This document shows, one piece after another, positions 26,229 through 35,685 of a DNA stretch of 64,000 bases. Every line of letters starts with the position of its first letter. Position 1 is the first letter of the stretch. The DNA is from Labilithrix luteola (GTDB lineage: Bacteria; Myxococcota_A; Polyangia; Polyangiales; Polyangiaceae), in NCBI RefSeq assembly GCF_001263205.1, contig NZ_CP012333.1, positions 6,004,501-6,068,500 on the forward strand, in the 5' to 3' direction. The notes beneath the pieces were generated by a model. That model was given only the letters and a program-made list of their open reading frames with translations. It was not told the origin of the DNA and did no database searches. The translations under genes and the position numbers were made by a program.

Positions 26229-26472
26229 ACGGCTAGAGGGCGCCCGTCACCAACACCGGAACGAACTGGGCGAGTCCGAAACGCTATCGCATGCTGCATG
26301 CAGCGACCGGAGCGAGGATGACCGCGGCGACAACACCAACGAGACGCACGTTCATTCGACCGCGATATCATCGTCGCCGTCGTCTCGGTCACTCTCCTCC
26401 ATCGCCGCAGGTTCAGCCCGGCTCCGAGACCGAGAACTGCAGCGACGCCACGAACGTTGGCTGCCAGGGTCG

Positions 26473-27609
26473 CTACCAGCCAACCGCAACGAGCATGTAT
26501 TCGGGATTCTTGTGGGAAATGTAGGTCGAATAGCTCCCTACGTCGTCGTAGGGAAAGCCGTAGGCCCGCCCGTCGATCCCGTGGGTGTGCCAGAAGCGCG
26601 CGTAGTAGTTCGCCGGCGGCGAGGAATAGAACGTACTGCTGTCCTTCCAGAGATTCTTGTCGAGCAGCTTGCCCGCCGCGTCGAAGGTTCCAGCCTTGGC
26701 GCCGACATGGCGATAAATGGCTGCCGATAGATCCGGGAAGGCACCGAGGCCGTCGCCGTTCGGCCCGGGCTTGGGAACGGTGATGCCGTTCGCGGCCCAG
26801 AGCTGATCGACGAAGTCCGCATAGTACTGCGCGTGCGCGCCTCCCTTATCGAACCCGGCGGCGCCGGGCTGCACGATGCGGTAGGGCGCGAACGGAGGCT
26901 CGGCCGCCGCCTTGAACTCGTCGGGCACCTCGGCCAAGAACTTCGCGAACGTTGCCTCACGGCTCTCGGCAAAGGTCTCGTAGTCCTCGCCCACCGCCTG
27001 CTCGAAGCCGTCGGCGCAGTGGAGCTTCAGTGCGAGCTTCAGCCCGAACGCATCCACGCGCGTCGTGTTGCCGTTGTATTGCGCCGGCCCGATGGTGTGC
27101 TCGATGAAGTCGTAGTACTTGGTCTTCGACGGGTCGGACGCGCAAGTCGCGTCGCCCTTGCGACAAACGTAGAAGTACATTCGGCCCGACGCGTTCGCGG
27201 GCATGTCGTAGGTCGGTTGCTGCGCAATCGAGTGAAGCTCGTTGATCGCGCCGCTCTTGAACTGCCAGAAGATCTCGTCGTCCGCGAGGACGCCGTTCGA
27301 GCGGTTCAAGAACCTGAAGACCATCACGTTCTGCGCCGGCGGAACGTTGCTGGAGTCCCAGAAGTCGGCGGGAGCGGCGGCGTCGCCCTTGGTGCCTGCG
27401 TCCGGCGCGGACGAAGGCCCATTGCCCGTCGGACCGGTGCCCGCACCGGCGTCGTCGGTTGCGCCCGTCGTACCGCCCCCGGGACCGACGCTCGCACTGT
27501 CGCCTCCATCCGAACTCCCGCACGCACTGATGGCGAGCGTGGCGGCGATGGGAAACGCGGCGAGGACGAAACGTGCGGGGCGCCAGGCGACGCGACTCAG
27601 CTTGCTCAC
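26473..27609 (-). CDS. Glycoside hydrolase family 64-like beta-1,3-glucanase lipoprotein
   Basis: 378 residues with a lipobox at Cys30 (ISAC) and a long Gly/Thr/Asp/Ala linker to about 85. The catalytic-like region matches the GH64/thaumatin-like fold: VFRFLNRSNGVLADDEIFW, YYDFIEHTIG, TTRVDAFGLKLALKLHCADG, the acidic ESREATFAKFLAEVPDEFKA and APYRIVQPGAAGF. GH64 enzymes release laminaripentaose from beta-1,3-glucan, for example of fungal walls. Surface location fits a predatory or degradative lifestyle. The MITE-like copy A lies beyond its 3' end. Confidence 0.8.
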   Translation of the reverse strand: MSKLSRVAWRPARFVLAAFPIAATLAISACGSSDGGDSASVGPGGGTTGATDDAGAGTGPTGNGPSSAPDAGTKGDAAAPADFWDSSNVPPAQNVMVFRFLNRSNGVLADDEIFWQFKSGAINELHSIAQQPTYDMPANASGRMYFYVCRKGDATCASDPSKTKYYDFIEHTIGPAQYNGNTTRVDAFGLKLALKLHCADGFEQAVGEDYETFAESREATFAKFLAEVPDEFKAAAEPPFAPYRIVQPGAAGFDKGGAHAQYYADFVDQLWAANGITVPKPGPNGDGLGAFPDLSAAIYRHVGAKAGTFDAAGKLLDKNLWKDSSTFYSSPPANYYARFWHTHGIDGRAYGFPYDDVGSYSTYISHKNPEYMLVAVGW

Positions 27610-27797
27610 GTGACTTGGTTGCTATCCGTCGCCCGATCCGTGTCGAAAAGAGCGCGCGCCAGAAAAAAACGCGCGCCACGCCGTCGTCACCGGGGCTCGT
27701 TCACCTCGACGCATCGGAACCGAGAAGGTGTGCGCGGTCGACGGCCACGAAGAGAAGAACGTGATCCGCTATCCCGAGAAGCCGTTACGCTGTTTGT

Positions 27798-29861
27798 ATG
27801 ACCTCCTTGCGTTCCTGGAGCGCCTCGCTGCTCTTGACCGCGGCTTCCCTTGGCGCCATCGCCAATTGCTCCTCGAACGACGCGGACGGCGCGAAGAACG
27901 ACGAGGCGGCTACGCCGAACGACGGCAAACCACCGCCGTTGCCTTTCGAGCCGGTTGCTCCGGCCAGCTACGTCGCGAAGGTGAAGAATCTGCTGACCGG
28001 TCTTCCGGCGACCGAATCCGAGCTCCGTGCGGTGCAGGCGGATCCGAATGCCTTGAAGGGCCTGATCGATACCTGGATGGCGATGCCCGAGTCGGACGCG
28101 AAGCTCATTCAATTCTTCGGGAACGCGTTCCAGCAGACCGCGATGACGGCCGAGGACTTCACCGATCAGATCGGCGACATGACCGCGGTGCCCGACGCAC
28201 TCATGCCGAACCTGCGAGAGAGCTTCGCTCGAACGGCTCTCAAGATCACGCGCGAGGGCAGGCCCTTCCGGGAGACCGTCACCACGCACGAGTTCATGAT
28301 GACGACGGCGATGCTCACGTTCTACGCGTTCCTGGACGTGCGCCTACGCGACGACAAGCAGAACGACAAGGACAAGCTCTCCCCTCCACGCACGGCCGAC
28401 TTCGTGTGGACGGCCGTGGACGATTCCAAGCGCCACATCGACCCCGCCGACTCCGTGAACCCGCAGAGCCCGAACTACCTCACCTGGTCGGTGGGACCGT
28501 CGTCCGTCCTCGGACCGGTGGGGAGCCAATGCGTGCCTCGCACGTTTCATTCGGCGATGTACAGCAACGCCAGTGTGCACCTCTTCAAGCTGCAGTTCGG
28601 CACGTTGGGCAAGGCGCCGGTGACCGCCGACGGTTGCCCGAACTCCTACGGCATCGACCACCTCGACCCGTTCTTGAAGCCCGCCGACTTCAACGACTGG
28701 CACCCCGTGACCATCGTGCGAGCGAGCGCCGCCGAGCCCTCGAATCTCCACCTCTTCTACGATCTACCGAAGCTGCGCACGCTGAATCGGATTGTGCTCG
28801 ACGTGCCTCGCGTTGGCTTCTTCTCGACGCCCTCGTTCTTCGCCAACTGGCAGACCAACGTGAACAACCTGGCACGCGTGACGACCAACCAATCGCTGAT
28901 CGTCGCGCTCGGTCGGAGCATCAACCCCGAAGACATCAGGTTGCCCGTGAGCGAGACCGGACTCGACACGCAGCACGCCGATCCGACCACGACTTGCTAT
29001 GCCTGCCACCGCTACCTCGACCCGATGCGCGAGTGGTTCCGCAACGATCTTTCACTGACGTACCATGAGCAGCTGAAGCCCTTCGACACGGTGACGCCGG
29101 CATCCTTCTCCTTCGGCGGCGTCGACGTGGGCGCGGTCACCAACACCATCGACGAGTTTGCCGGCATCCTCGCCTCGCATCCGCTCCTGCCCGCCGCGTG
29201 GGCGCAGAAGTTGTGTGTGTGGGCCGATTCCGCGGCGTGCACCGAGTACGATCCGGAGTTCCTTCGGGTGGTCGATGTGTTCAAGGCGGGCAACCTGGAT
29301 TTCAGGGTGCTCGTGCGTGAACTGCTCTCTTCGCCGCTCGTCACCGCTGCGACGAGGACCAAAACGTTCGAGGACCGCAACCCGGTCGTGAGCATCATGA
29401 GGCGCGATCACTTCTGCACCGCGCTGGCGGTTCGGCTCGGCATCGATGCGTGTAATCTGCCAGGCGCGAAAGACGCGAAGACCTCGCGCGACGCGTACCT
29501 GCTCTCGAGCAACGTTCCCGCCGATTCGTACGCACGCGGCGCGCAAATCCCGAACTTGATCTCGGCGCCGGGGCTCTTCCATCGGTCGACGGCCGAGAAC
29601 CTCTGCGAGCTCGTCGCCGGCGAGATCATCGACCGGCCCGGCTCGAAGTACCAGAGCGCGCAGAAAGACGATGCGATCGCTGACTTCGTGTCGAACTTGA
29701 TGGGCCTGTCGGCCGCCGACGATCGCGCGGCGCCTATCGGTCAGATCCTGCAAGAGCACTACACGGCGGCCATCGCCGCGGGCGGCAAACCGAACGAAGC
29801 GTTGCGCTCGACCTTCACGCTCGCGTGCACGTCTCCTCTCGTCACCGGCCTCGGCCTGTAG
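27798..29861 (+). CDS. Large lipoprotein with a CxxCH motif (DUF1588/DUF1592-like)
   Basis: 687 residues with a lipobox at Cys24 (IANC). It has helical N-terminal segments (SYVAKVKNLLTGLPATESEL and following), a central CYACHRYLDPMREWF at 400-414 with one possible c-type haem-binding CxxCH, and a C-terminal helical region (FVSNLMGLSAAD). The layout resembles Planctomycete/Myxococcota DUF1588-DUF1592-type proteins, which are nearly always encoded next to a DUF1501/DUF1552 protein, as here. Function in the family is not established; electron transfer or surface hydrolysis are suggestions only. Confidence 0.68.
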   Translation: MTSLRSWSASLLLTAASLGAIANCSSNDADGAKNDEAATPNDGKPPPLPFEPVAPASYVAKVKNLLTGLPATESELRAVQADPNALKGLIDTWMAMPESDAKLIQFFGNAFQQTAMTAEDFTDQIGDMTAVPDALMPNLRESFARTALKITREGRPFRETVTTHEFMMTTAMLTFYAFLDVRLRDDKQNDKDKLSPPRTADFVWTAVDDSKRHIDPADSVNPQSPNYLTWSVGPSSVLGPVGSQCVPRTFHSAMYSNASVHLFKLQFGTLGKAPVTADGCPNSYGIDHLDPFLKPADFNDWHPVTIVRASAAEPSNLHLFYDLPKLRTLNRIVLDVPRVGFFSTPSFFANWQTNVNNLARVTTNQSLIVALGRSINPEDIRLPVSETGLDTQHADPTTTCYACHRYLDPMREWFRNDLSLTYHEQLKPFDTVTPASFSFGGVDVGAVTNTIDEFAGILASHPLLPAAWAQKLCVWADSAACTEYDPEFLRVVDVFKAGNLDFRVLVRELLSSPLVTAATRTKTFEDRNPVVSIMRRDHFCTALAVRLGIDACNLPGAKDAKTSRDAYLLSSNVPADSYARGAQIPNLISAPGLFHRSTAENLCELVAGEIIDRPGSKYQSAQKDDAIADFVSNLMGLSAADDRAAPIGQILQEHYTAAIAAGGKPNEALRSTFTLACTSPLVTGLGL

Positions 29862-29870
29862 GAGCAATTC

Positions 29871-31187
29871 ATGACCACTCGTCGCAATTTCTTGCTCACC
29901 AGTCTGTTCGGCGCCGGACTCGTCGGCCTTCGATCGCTCGCCACGGGCCTGCCGATCTCGTTCTTGCTGAACCCTACCCGCGCCATGGCGGACGAACCGC
30001 CGCCGGCAGCGCAATTCTTGATCCTCTCGACGTCGGGCACCGGCGATCCGATCAACGCCAACGCGCCCGGCACGTACGATCTCACGTTCGCTCAGAAGGC
30101 CTTGCATCCCGCGAGCGACGCGATGGCGGCCACCCCCATCTCCCTGGGCGGTAAATCGTGGAATGCCGCGCGGCCCTGGTCGACGTTGACGACGCTCGAC
30201 CGCACCCAGTTCTTCCATCACGCCACGCTGACCAACAACCACTCGGATCAGCAAAAGGTGATGTCGCTCATGGGAGCGACGAAGAACAACGAGATGGCCG
30301 TGTCGATCTATTCGGCCTACTTGCAGACCGTTCTCGGCACCATCCAGGCGCAGCCCATCGCGCTCGACCGCGAAGTCATCACGTTCGCGGGGGCCACCGT
30401 GCCGCGACTGGCACCGAGCGCCCTCACCCGACTGCTCGCCGCCGAGTCCGCGGGGCTCTTCACGGATCTCCAGAAAATCCGCGACGCCGATCTGAACCGC
30501 ATCAACGACGTGCTCAAAGCGAAGGGCACCAACGTCCAGCGGAAGTATCTCGACGACTACGCCACGACGCAAACGCAGGTCCGTCAGATCCCCCAGGACC
30601 TGCAGGAGCTCCTCGCCAAGATACGAGGCAACGAGGCCGACGACCAAGCCACCGCGGCGGCCATTCTGATCAAGATGAAGGTTTCCCCCGTCGTGGTGAT
30701 GCACGTGCCGTTCGGTGGTGACAACCACTCGGACGACAAGCTCGACGACGAGAGTGATCAGACCGTCACCGGCGTCGCGACGATCAACAAGCTGATGGCC
30801 ACGTTGAAGAGCCTCGGCATCCAGGATCAGGTGACGTTCGCGACGCTCAACGTGTTCGGTCGCTCGCTTGCACAAGGAGCGCTGGCGGGACGCTCACACT
30901 GGTCGAATCACCACACCGCGCTCGTGATTGGCAAGCCGTTCAAGCCGGGGGTCATCGGTGGTCTCGTGCCGATCGGCGACGACCTCGGGGCGGCTCCGAT
31001 CGACTCGGGCAGCGGAAACGCAGCCGACGGCGGCGACATTCCGGCGGTGGATTCCCTCGGCTCGTTCGCGAAAACGCTGGGCCGCGGCCTGGGCGTACCC
31101 CAGGCCGTCCTCGACGAAAGCATCCGCGGCGGTGCCGGCGTGGGCGGTGGCAAAACCGTCGCCGGTGCGCTCGTCGCGACGGTCTAG
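29871..31187 (+). CDS. DUF1501-like Tat-exported protein
   Basis: 438 residues starting nine bases after the upstream stop, behind GGAG. MTTRRNFLLTSLFGAGLVGL is a Tat signal. The sulfatase/alkaline-phosphatase-like DUF1501 pattern is visible in VVVMHVPFGGDNHSDD, TINKLMATLKSLGIQDQVTF, NVFGRS and GRSHWSNHHTALV. It forms a two-gene unit with the CxxCH lipoprotein. Enzyme activity is unproven for this family. The C-terminus is Gly-rich. Confidence 0.72.
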   Translation: MTTRRNFLLTSLFGAGLVGLRSLATGLPISFLLNPTRAMADEPPPAAQFLILSTSGTGDPINANAPGTYDLTFAQKALHPASDAMAATPISLGGKSWNAARPWSTLTTLDRTQFFHHATLTNNHSDQQKVMSLMGATKNNEMAVSIYSAYLQTVLGTIQAQPIALDREVITFAGATVPRLAPSALTRLLAAESAGLFTDLQKIRDADLNRINDVLKAKGTNVQRKYLDDYATTQTQVRQIPQDLQELLAKIRGNEADDQATAAAILIKMKVSPVVVMHVPFGGDNHSDDKLDDESDQTVTGVATINKLMATLKSLGIQDQVTFATLNVFGRSLAQGALAGRSHWSNHHTALVIGKPFKPGVIGGLVPIGDDLGAAPIDSGSGNAADGGDIPAVDSLGSFAKTLGRGLGVPQAVLDESIRGGAGVGGGKTVAGALVATV

Positions 31188-31245
31188 CTACAGCCCTCGC
31201 GACGAGCGGATTCGTTCTTCGACCGACAGCGCCGTAGCGCTTCGA

Positions 31246-33609
31246 TCAGGGCGTATCCCACATGATGATGATCTGCCCGTCGCCGGCGCGATAGCCCTGC
31301 GTGTGCACGACATCGCTCGCGAAGCCGCTGTTCGTGTAGCTCGAGCCGCCACCGCCACCGTTCCAGACGCCACCACCGCCGCCGTAGTAGCCGCCGCCGC
31401 CGCCGCCGCTTCGCCCGGCGTTCGCTCCGGCGCCGCCCAGCGCGAGCGAGCCCGGGGTGCCGTTGCCGTAACCCGGATACGTGCCGCCCGCTCCGCCGGC
31501 GCTCTGGGTCCCGCCTTTGCCATTGTCGTTCGGGTTCGCTGCGCCGGCGGTGGGGGCATCGCCTCCGACGAGACCTCCACCGACGCCGCCGATGAGGACC
31601 GGACCATCTTGGCCCGTGCCGCCACCGCCGCCGGCGACGATGACCCGATTCACGATGGCGTTCCCGCCGATGCGAATGTCGGAGGCTCCGCCGCCGCCCG
31701 TGGCAACGAACGTACCGTTCGCGTAGCCGTTGCCGCCGCCGTTGTAGCCGCCAGCGTTCGTCGTCGTCGTCGTGCCGCCGACGTACACGTTGAGCACCTG
31801 TCCCCCTGTGACGCTCATCGTGGCCTCGACGCGACCACCGAAGGCCGATTTGCCCCCGCTGGTGCCGCCCGCCGCGCCCTGGACGTCGACGCTGAGCGTC
31901 GTGACCGTCGCCGGCACCGTGAAGGTCTGCGGCGCACCGGTGTACGCAAACGTCATGGCCCAAACGCAGTTGACCGAGACGTCGGAGACGCCGCTGTTGG
32001 TGAGCGTGCCGCTGCCCGACGTCACCGTGCAGACTTGGTTGGTCGGCTGCGTCTTCACCGTGATTTCGTAGCTCGTACCGCTCGCATTCGTCGGGAACGA
32101 GAACGTCGTCTCGCCGGCGTGCACGGTCACGTCGGCTGTTCCATTGGTGAGGACGAGGTCGCTCGCCTGCTTCGCGACGGTACCGCTGATGGCGTACGTG
32201 TTCGTCGTGCAGCTCACGTGGGTCGAAGCATCGTTGCCGCCGATCGTTCCGGTCGCCGTCGGCGCGTCGACCGAGCACGTCTGCCAGGGATTCGTGGGCT
32301 GCGTCGTCACTGACACCGTGTAGCTCGAGCCGCTCGCCAGGCTGCCGAGCGAGAACGACGTCGCGCCGCCGGCCGGCGAGGTGGTGCTCGAGCTGTTCGC
32401 GAGCACGAGGCCCGAGCCAGAGAGCCCCGAGATCGTACCGCCGAGCGCGTAGCTGTTCGTCGTGCAGCTCACCGCCACATCGGTCACCGCCGCTCCCGCC
32501 ATCGTGCCCGTCGCCGTCGAGGGATCGACGGTGCAGGTCTGCCAGGGATTCGTGGGCTGCGACTTCACCGCGACCGAGTAATGCGCGCCGCGCAACACGA
32601 GGCTAGGGAAGGCGAAGGTGCTCGCGTTGACGGAGAGGTCCGCCTCGCCGTTGTCGGTCAGCACGAGGCCCGATCCCGCGAGACCCGAGACGGTGCCGCC
32701 GACGGTGAAGGCGACCGTCGTGCAATTGACGACGACGCTGCTCACGTCGCCGGCGCCCACCGTGCCGCTGCCGCCGGTGACTTCGCACTGCTGCGCCTTC
32801 GGCTGCGTCTTCACCTGCACGCCGAAGCTCGCGCCGCTGGCGATCTTCGTCGGGAACGAGAAGGAGCCATTCGCGTCGATCGAGAGCTCGTCGCCCGCGT
32901 CGTCGGCGAGGACGATGGTGCCGACGAGACCGGCGACGCTGCCGCCGAGCGTGTAGCTGTTCGTCGAGCAGACGACGTCGACGTTCGAGACGTTCGCACC
33001 GGCGATGGTGCCGTGGTCGTTGCCGACGACGCATGTCTGGCTCGGCGACGTGGGCTGATGCGCGACGACGACGTTGTAGGACGAGCCGTCCTCGCGCGTC
33101 GAGGGCATCGCGAACGTGCCGTTGCCACTGACTGCGACGCGCTCGGTGCCTTCTGTGAGCACGAAGCCCGTGCCCTCGAGGCCGCTCACCTTTCCGGAGA
33201 GCGTGAACGTGTCCGTCGTGCAGTTGACCGTGATGCTCGTCACGTCACCTTCGCCCACCGTGCCGCTGCCGCCGGCGATACTGCAGGCTTGCATCGGTGA
33301 CGACGGCTGCTTTTTCACCGCGACCGAGAACGCGCTGCCCTTCGGGAGTTTCGTCGCGAAGGTGAACGAGCCCGAGGACGAGACCGCGAGCTCCTCGCCG
33401 GCGGCTGTCGCGAGGGTGAGCCCGGACCCCTTGAGCCCGACGACCTTGCCTCCGAGTCGATACTCGCTCGCTGCGATGGCGCCGGGCTCGCTCGGTGCCG
33501 GCTGCGGTGCCGCTTGCTGCGTCGCTTGCGGTGCCGTGGAGCTGCAGGCAACGGTGAGGAGCGATGTGCTCAGAACGAAGAGCGACAGGGCCGGCAGGAC
33601 GTTTCTCAT
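31246..33609 (-). CDS. Repeat lipoprotein with C-terminal glycine-rich domain
   Basis: 787 residues, lipobox at Cys22 (TVAC). Six repeats of about 80 residues follow, each opening with a pattern such as YTLGGSVAGLVG or FTVGGTVSGLAGSGLVL and closing with VxVNCTT or VSCTT. Each looks like a small beta-sandwich carrying one or two cysteines. The last 250 residues are a glycine-rich domain (VIVAGGGGGTGQDG, SGGGGGGYYGGGGG, final GDGQIIIMW) like the Gly-rich domain of secreted and receptor proteins. The whole is probably a surface stalk with a Gly-rich tip. The repeats are diverged at DNA level. Confidence 0.7.
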   Translation of the reverse strand: MRNVLPALSLFVLSTSLLTVACSSTAPQATQQAAPQPAPSEPGAIAASEYRLGGKVVGLKGSGLTLATAAGEELAVSSSGSFTFATKLPKGSAFSVAVKKQPSSPMQACSIAGGSGTVGEGDVTSITVNCTTDTFTLSGKVSGLEGTGFVLTEGTERVAVSGNGTFAMPSTREDGSSYNVVVAHQPTSPSQTCVVGNDHGTIAGANVSNVDVVCSTNSYTLGGSVAGLVGTIVLADDAGDELSIDANGSFSFPTKIASGASFGVQVKTQPKAQQCEVTGGSGTVGAGDVSSVVVNCTTVAFTVGGTVSGLAGSGLVLTDNGEADLSVNASTFAFPSLVLRGAHYSVAVKSQPTNPWQTCTVDPSTATGTMAGAAVTDVAVSCTTNSYALGGTISGLSGSGLVLANSSSTTSPAGGATSFSLGSLASGSSYTVSVTTQPTNPWQTCSVDAPTATGTIGGNDASTHVSCTTNTYAISGTVAKQASDLVLTNGTADVTVHAGETTFSFPTNASGTSYEITVKTQPTNQVCTVTSGSGTLTNSGVSDVSVNCVWAMTFAYTGAPQTFTVPATVTTLSVDVQGAAGGTSGGKSAFGGRVEATMSVTGGQVLNVYVGGTTTTTNAGGYNGGGNGYANGTFVATGGGGASDIRIGGNAIVNRVIVAGGGGGTGQDGPVLIGGVGGGLVGGDAPTAGAANPNDNGKGGTQSAGGAGGTYPGYGNGTPGSLALGGAGANAGRSGGGGGGYYGGGGGVWNGGGGGSSYTNSGFASDVVHTQGYRAGDGQIIIMWDTP

Positions 33610-33724
33610 GGCGAGAGTAACGGCCGATGCCCCGCGCTCTTAACGGCGGATTTCGACCGCGCGTTCAGCGATTCCGCGAACACCCCTTTTGCGACCAACC
33701 CGAGCGGCGAGGAATGAACGGCAG

Positions 33725-35392
33725 CTACTCGGGCGCGATGCACGACGCGAGGTCGAAGATCATGAACTCGAGCAGTTTCTCCTGCGGCGTCATCGCGCCC
33801 GGTTGGCACGCGGCGGGGAAGGTGCCGCTGCCCGGGAAGTTCTCGACGTGGAAGTCTTGGAACGCGACGCGGCCGCACTGTTGCGCCGCCGGCGTGCCTA
33901 CGGGCGTGTTGAACGTGAAGTGCACAGGCAGCGACCCGTACGTGGAATCGTTGATGCGGATCCACGGCCGTGAGGGGGGATTGACGGATTGCACGTCACT
34001 GCGCAGTTCGTAGAGCGGGATTTGACCGAGCGTCGTCGACGCGCCCACGATCTGGAGCCACTGCGCCAGCGCCAGGCCCTTGGGGAAGCTCGTGTCGATG
34101 TAGCCCGTCTGCGTGCTCTCGAGGATATTCTTCTCGACATCCCACTGCGCCGTGCCGCTGAAGGGCGCGACGTTGTAGAGCCACACGTAGCTGTAGTGCG
34201 AGGCAAAGACGCGCCCGCCGGCGTTGGCGTAGTTGATGATGTTTTGCTTGCGCGCCGTCGTCTGGTCGTAAGGCGATCCCTGACAAGGAAAGAACACCAT
34301 GTCGTAACTGGCCAGCGTCGACGGACTGTCCACGAGCGTTGTTTGCGTCGGCGTGCCGGGGCCGGCGTTCGCGCCCGGGCTGCCGCTGCCGGTGTAGAGG
34401 TGGACGCGGCCGCCATTCGAGGGCGTGGTCACCTCGGCATCGTCGATACCAATCTTGCGCATGACGCACTCGAGTGAGTCCAGCGAGCCCGTCGCGAAGG
34501 CCATGCGCGGGATGTCTCCCTCGCTCTTGTTCTTCGGCATATGCGTCGAGGCCGCCGACACGATCGTGTTCTGGCAGGCGGCGACGGTGGGCATGACGAT
34601 CTGCCGGCGCCAGCGACCGATCTGGATCACGAGCGGGATGTTCGTTCCGACCGGCACGTCCTCGAGCGTGAACGAGCCGTCCACCGCGGTGACCGTGCTG
34701 ACGAGCGGCGAGCCCGTGGCCTGCGCGCCGCAAGTGTCGCACGAGATCGTGGTCGGCAACGGGTCGACCGGCGCGTTGGGCACGTAAACCAGCGCGTTGA
34801 ACAGCGGATCGACGCCGTTGGGCGCGTAGACCTTGCCGCTCACGGTGGTGGTGCCACCGTTGGGGCAGTCGACCTGCTTGAGGCAGAGGTTGGTGCAGCT
34901 CGACGGGACGCTGCATACGTTGGGCGTGACACTTCCGCACGTCTGGGGCCGGACACAACCAGCGCCGCAATCGAGCTGTCCACCGCAGCCGTCGCTGACG
35001 GAGCCACAGTCGAAGCCGAGGTTCGCGCACGTCGTCGGCGTGCACCCGCACACGCTGGGCGTGCCGCCGCCGCCGCAGGTGTCGGGCGCCGTGCAGCTGC
35101 CGCAATCGAGCCGTCCTCCGCAGCCGTCATCGATCGAACCGCAATTCGCGCCCTGCTGCTGGCAGGTCGTCGCGGTCGAGCACGCGCCACTGTCGTCGCT
35201 TCCAGCATCGACGTCGCTTCCAGCATCGACGTCGCTTCCAGCATCGGAGCCGGCATTCTCGCCCACCGGGGGCGCCCCCGCTTCAGCTTCATGGTCGACA
35301 CTGTCGAGGTTGTCAGGCGTGTTCGCGGTACATGAAACCGCCATACCAGCTGCCGCCGCCACGAAGAGAAGCAGCGTGCCCAATTGTCGCAT
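33725..35392 (-). CDS. Modular lipoprotein: Cys-rich, carboxypeptidase-regulatory-like and amidotransferase-like parts
   Basis: 555 residues, lipobox at Cys21 (AVSC). A Gly-Ser-Asp-Val-Asp-Ala repeat linker leads into paired Cys modules (DDGCGGRLDCGSC, SDGCGGQLDCGAGC). Next is a carboxypeptidase-regulatory-like beta domain (VSGKVYAPNGVDPLFNALVY, DGSFTLEDVPVG). The second half includes YDMVFFPCQGSPYDQTTARK and NAGGRVFASHYSYVWL, resembling a class I glutamine amidotransferase-like or ThuA-like fold. The Cys in FFPCQG is at a plausible nucleophile elbow, but catalysis is uncertain. Family function unknown. Confidence 0.65.
   Translation of the reverse strand: MRQLGTLLLFVAAAAGMAVSCTANTPDNLDSVDHEAEAGAPPVGENAGSDAGSDVDAGSDVDAGSDDSGACSTATTCQQQGANCGSIDDGCGGRLDCGSCTAPDTCGGGGTPSVCGCTPTTCANLGFDCGSVSDGCGGQLDCGAGCVRPQTCGSVTPNVCSVPSSCTNLCLKQVDCPNGGTTTVSGKVYAPNGVDPLFNALVYVPNAPVDPLPTTISCDTCGAQATGSPLVSTVTAVDGSFTLEDVPVGTNIPLVIQIGRWRRQIVMPTVAACQNTIVSAASTHMPKNKSEGDIPRMAFATGSLDSLECVMRKIGIDDAEVTTPSNGGRVHLYTGSGSPGANAGPGTPTQTTLVDSPSTLASYDMVFFPCQGSPYDQTTARKQNIINYANAGGRVFASHYSYVWLYNVAPFSGTAQWDVEKNILESTQTGYIDTSFPKGLALAQWLQIVGASTTLGQIPLYELRSDVQSVNPPSRPWIRINDSTYGSLPVHFTFNTPVGTPAAQQCGRVAFQDFHVENFPGSGTFPAACQPGAMTPQEKLLEFMIFDLASCIAPE
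35201..35247 (-). repeat. 18-bp in-frame tandem repeat
   Basis: Two perfect units of TCCAGCATCGACGTCGCT plus the first ten bases of a third encode repeated Gly-Ser-Asp-Val-Asp-Ala in the linker of the modular lipoprotein. The units are identical at DNA level, so they are recent or actively varying. Confidence 0.8.
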
Positions 35393-35685
35393 GCGTGCGT
35401 CGTTAGGCTATGCGCGAAACGAATGCAACGACCGCCAAGTGCGATGCCGGCACGACCGATGTAGGGACGTGCCGGCACATGATGGTGTCCGACGGAAGTG
35501 ACGCGTTATCTCGGTCCCATCTCGGTAATCGTGTGGTCGCTTCGAGAAACAGACACTCAACGACCTGAGACTCGAGGCAATTGAACTGAGCAAAATCGAC
35601 GTCGCATAAGCGCCTGTTCCAAATTGGCGGAGAGGCGATGCCCTCGATGCTCAGCCAGTCGATTCGAGGTCCGTGTGTTCTCGAT

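Noticed and set aside
26239..26472. Hydrophobic reading frame followed by Arg residues just past the GH64 stop, resembling a sorting tail
   Set aside because: It lacks the Gly-Cys motif of MYXO-CTERM and the GH64 enzyme already has a lipoprotein anchor, so coincidence is more likely.
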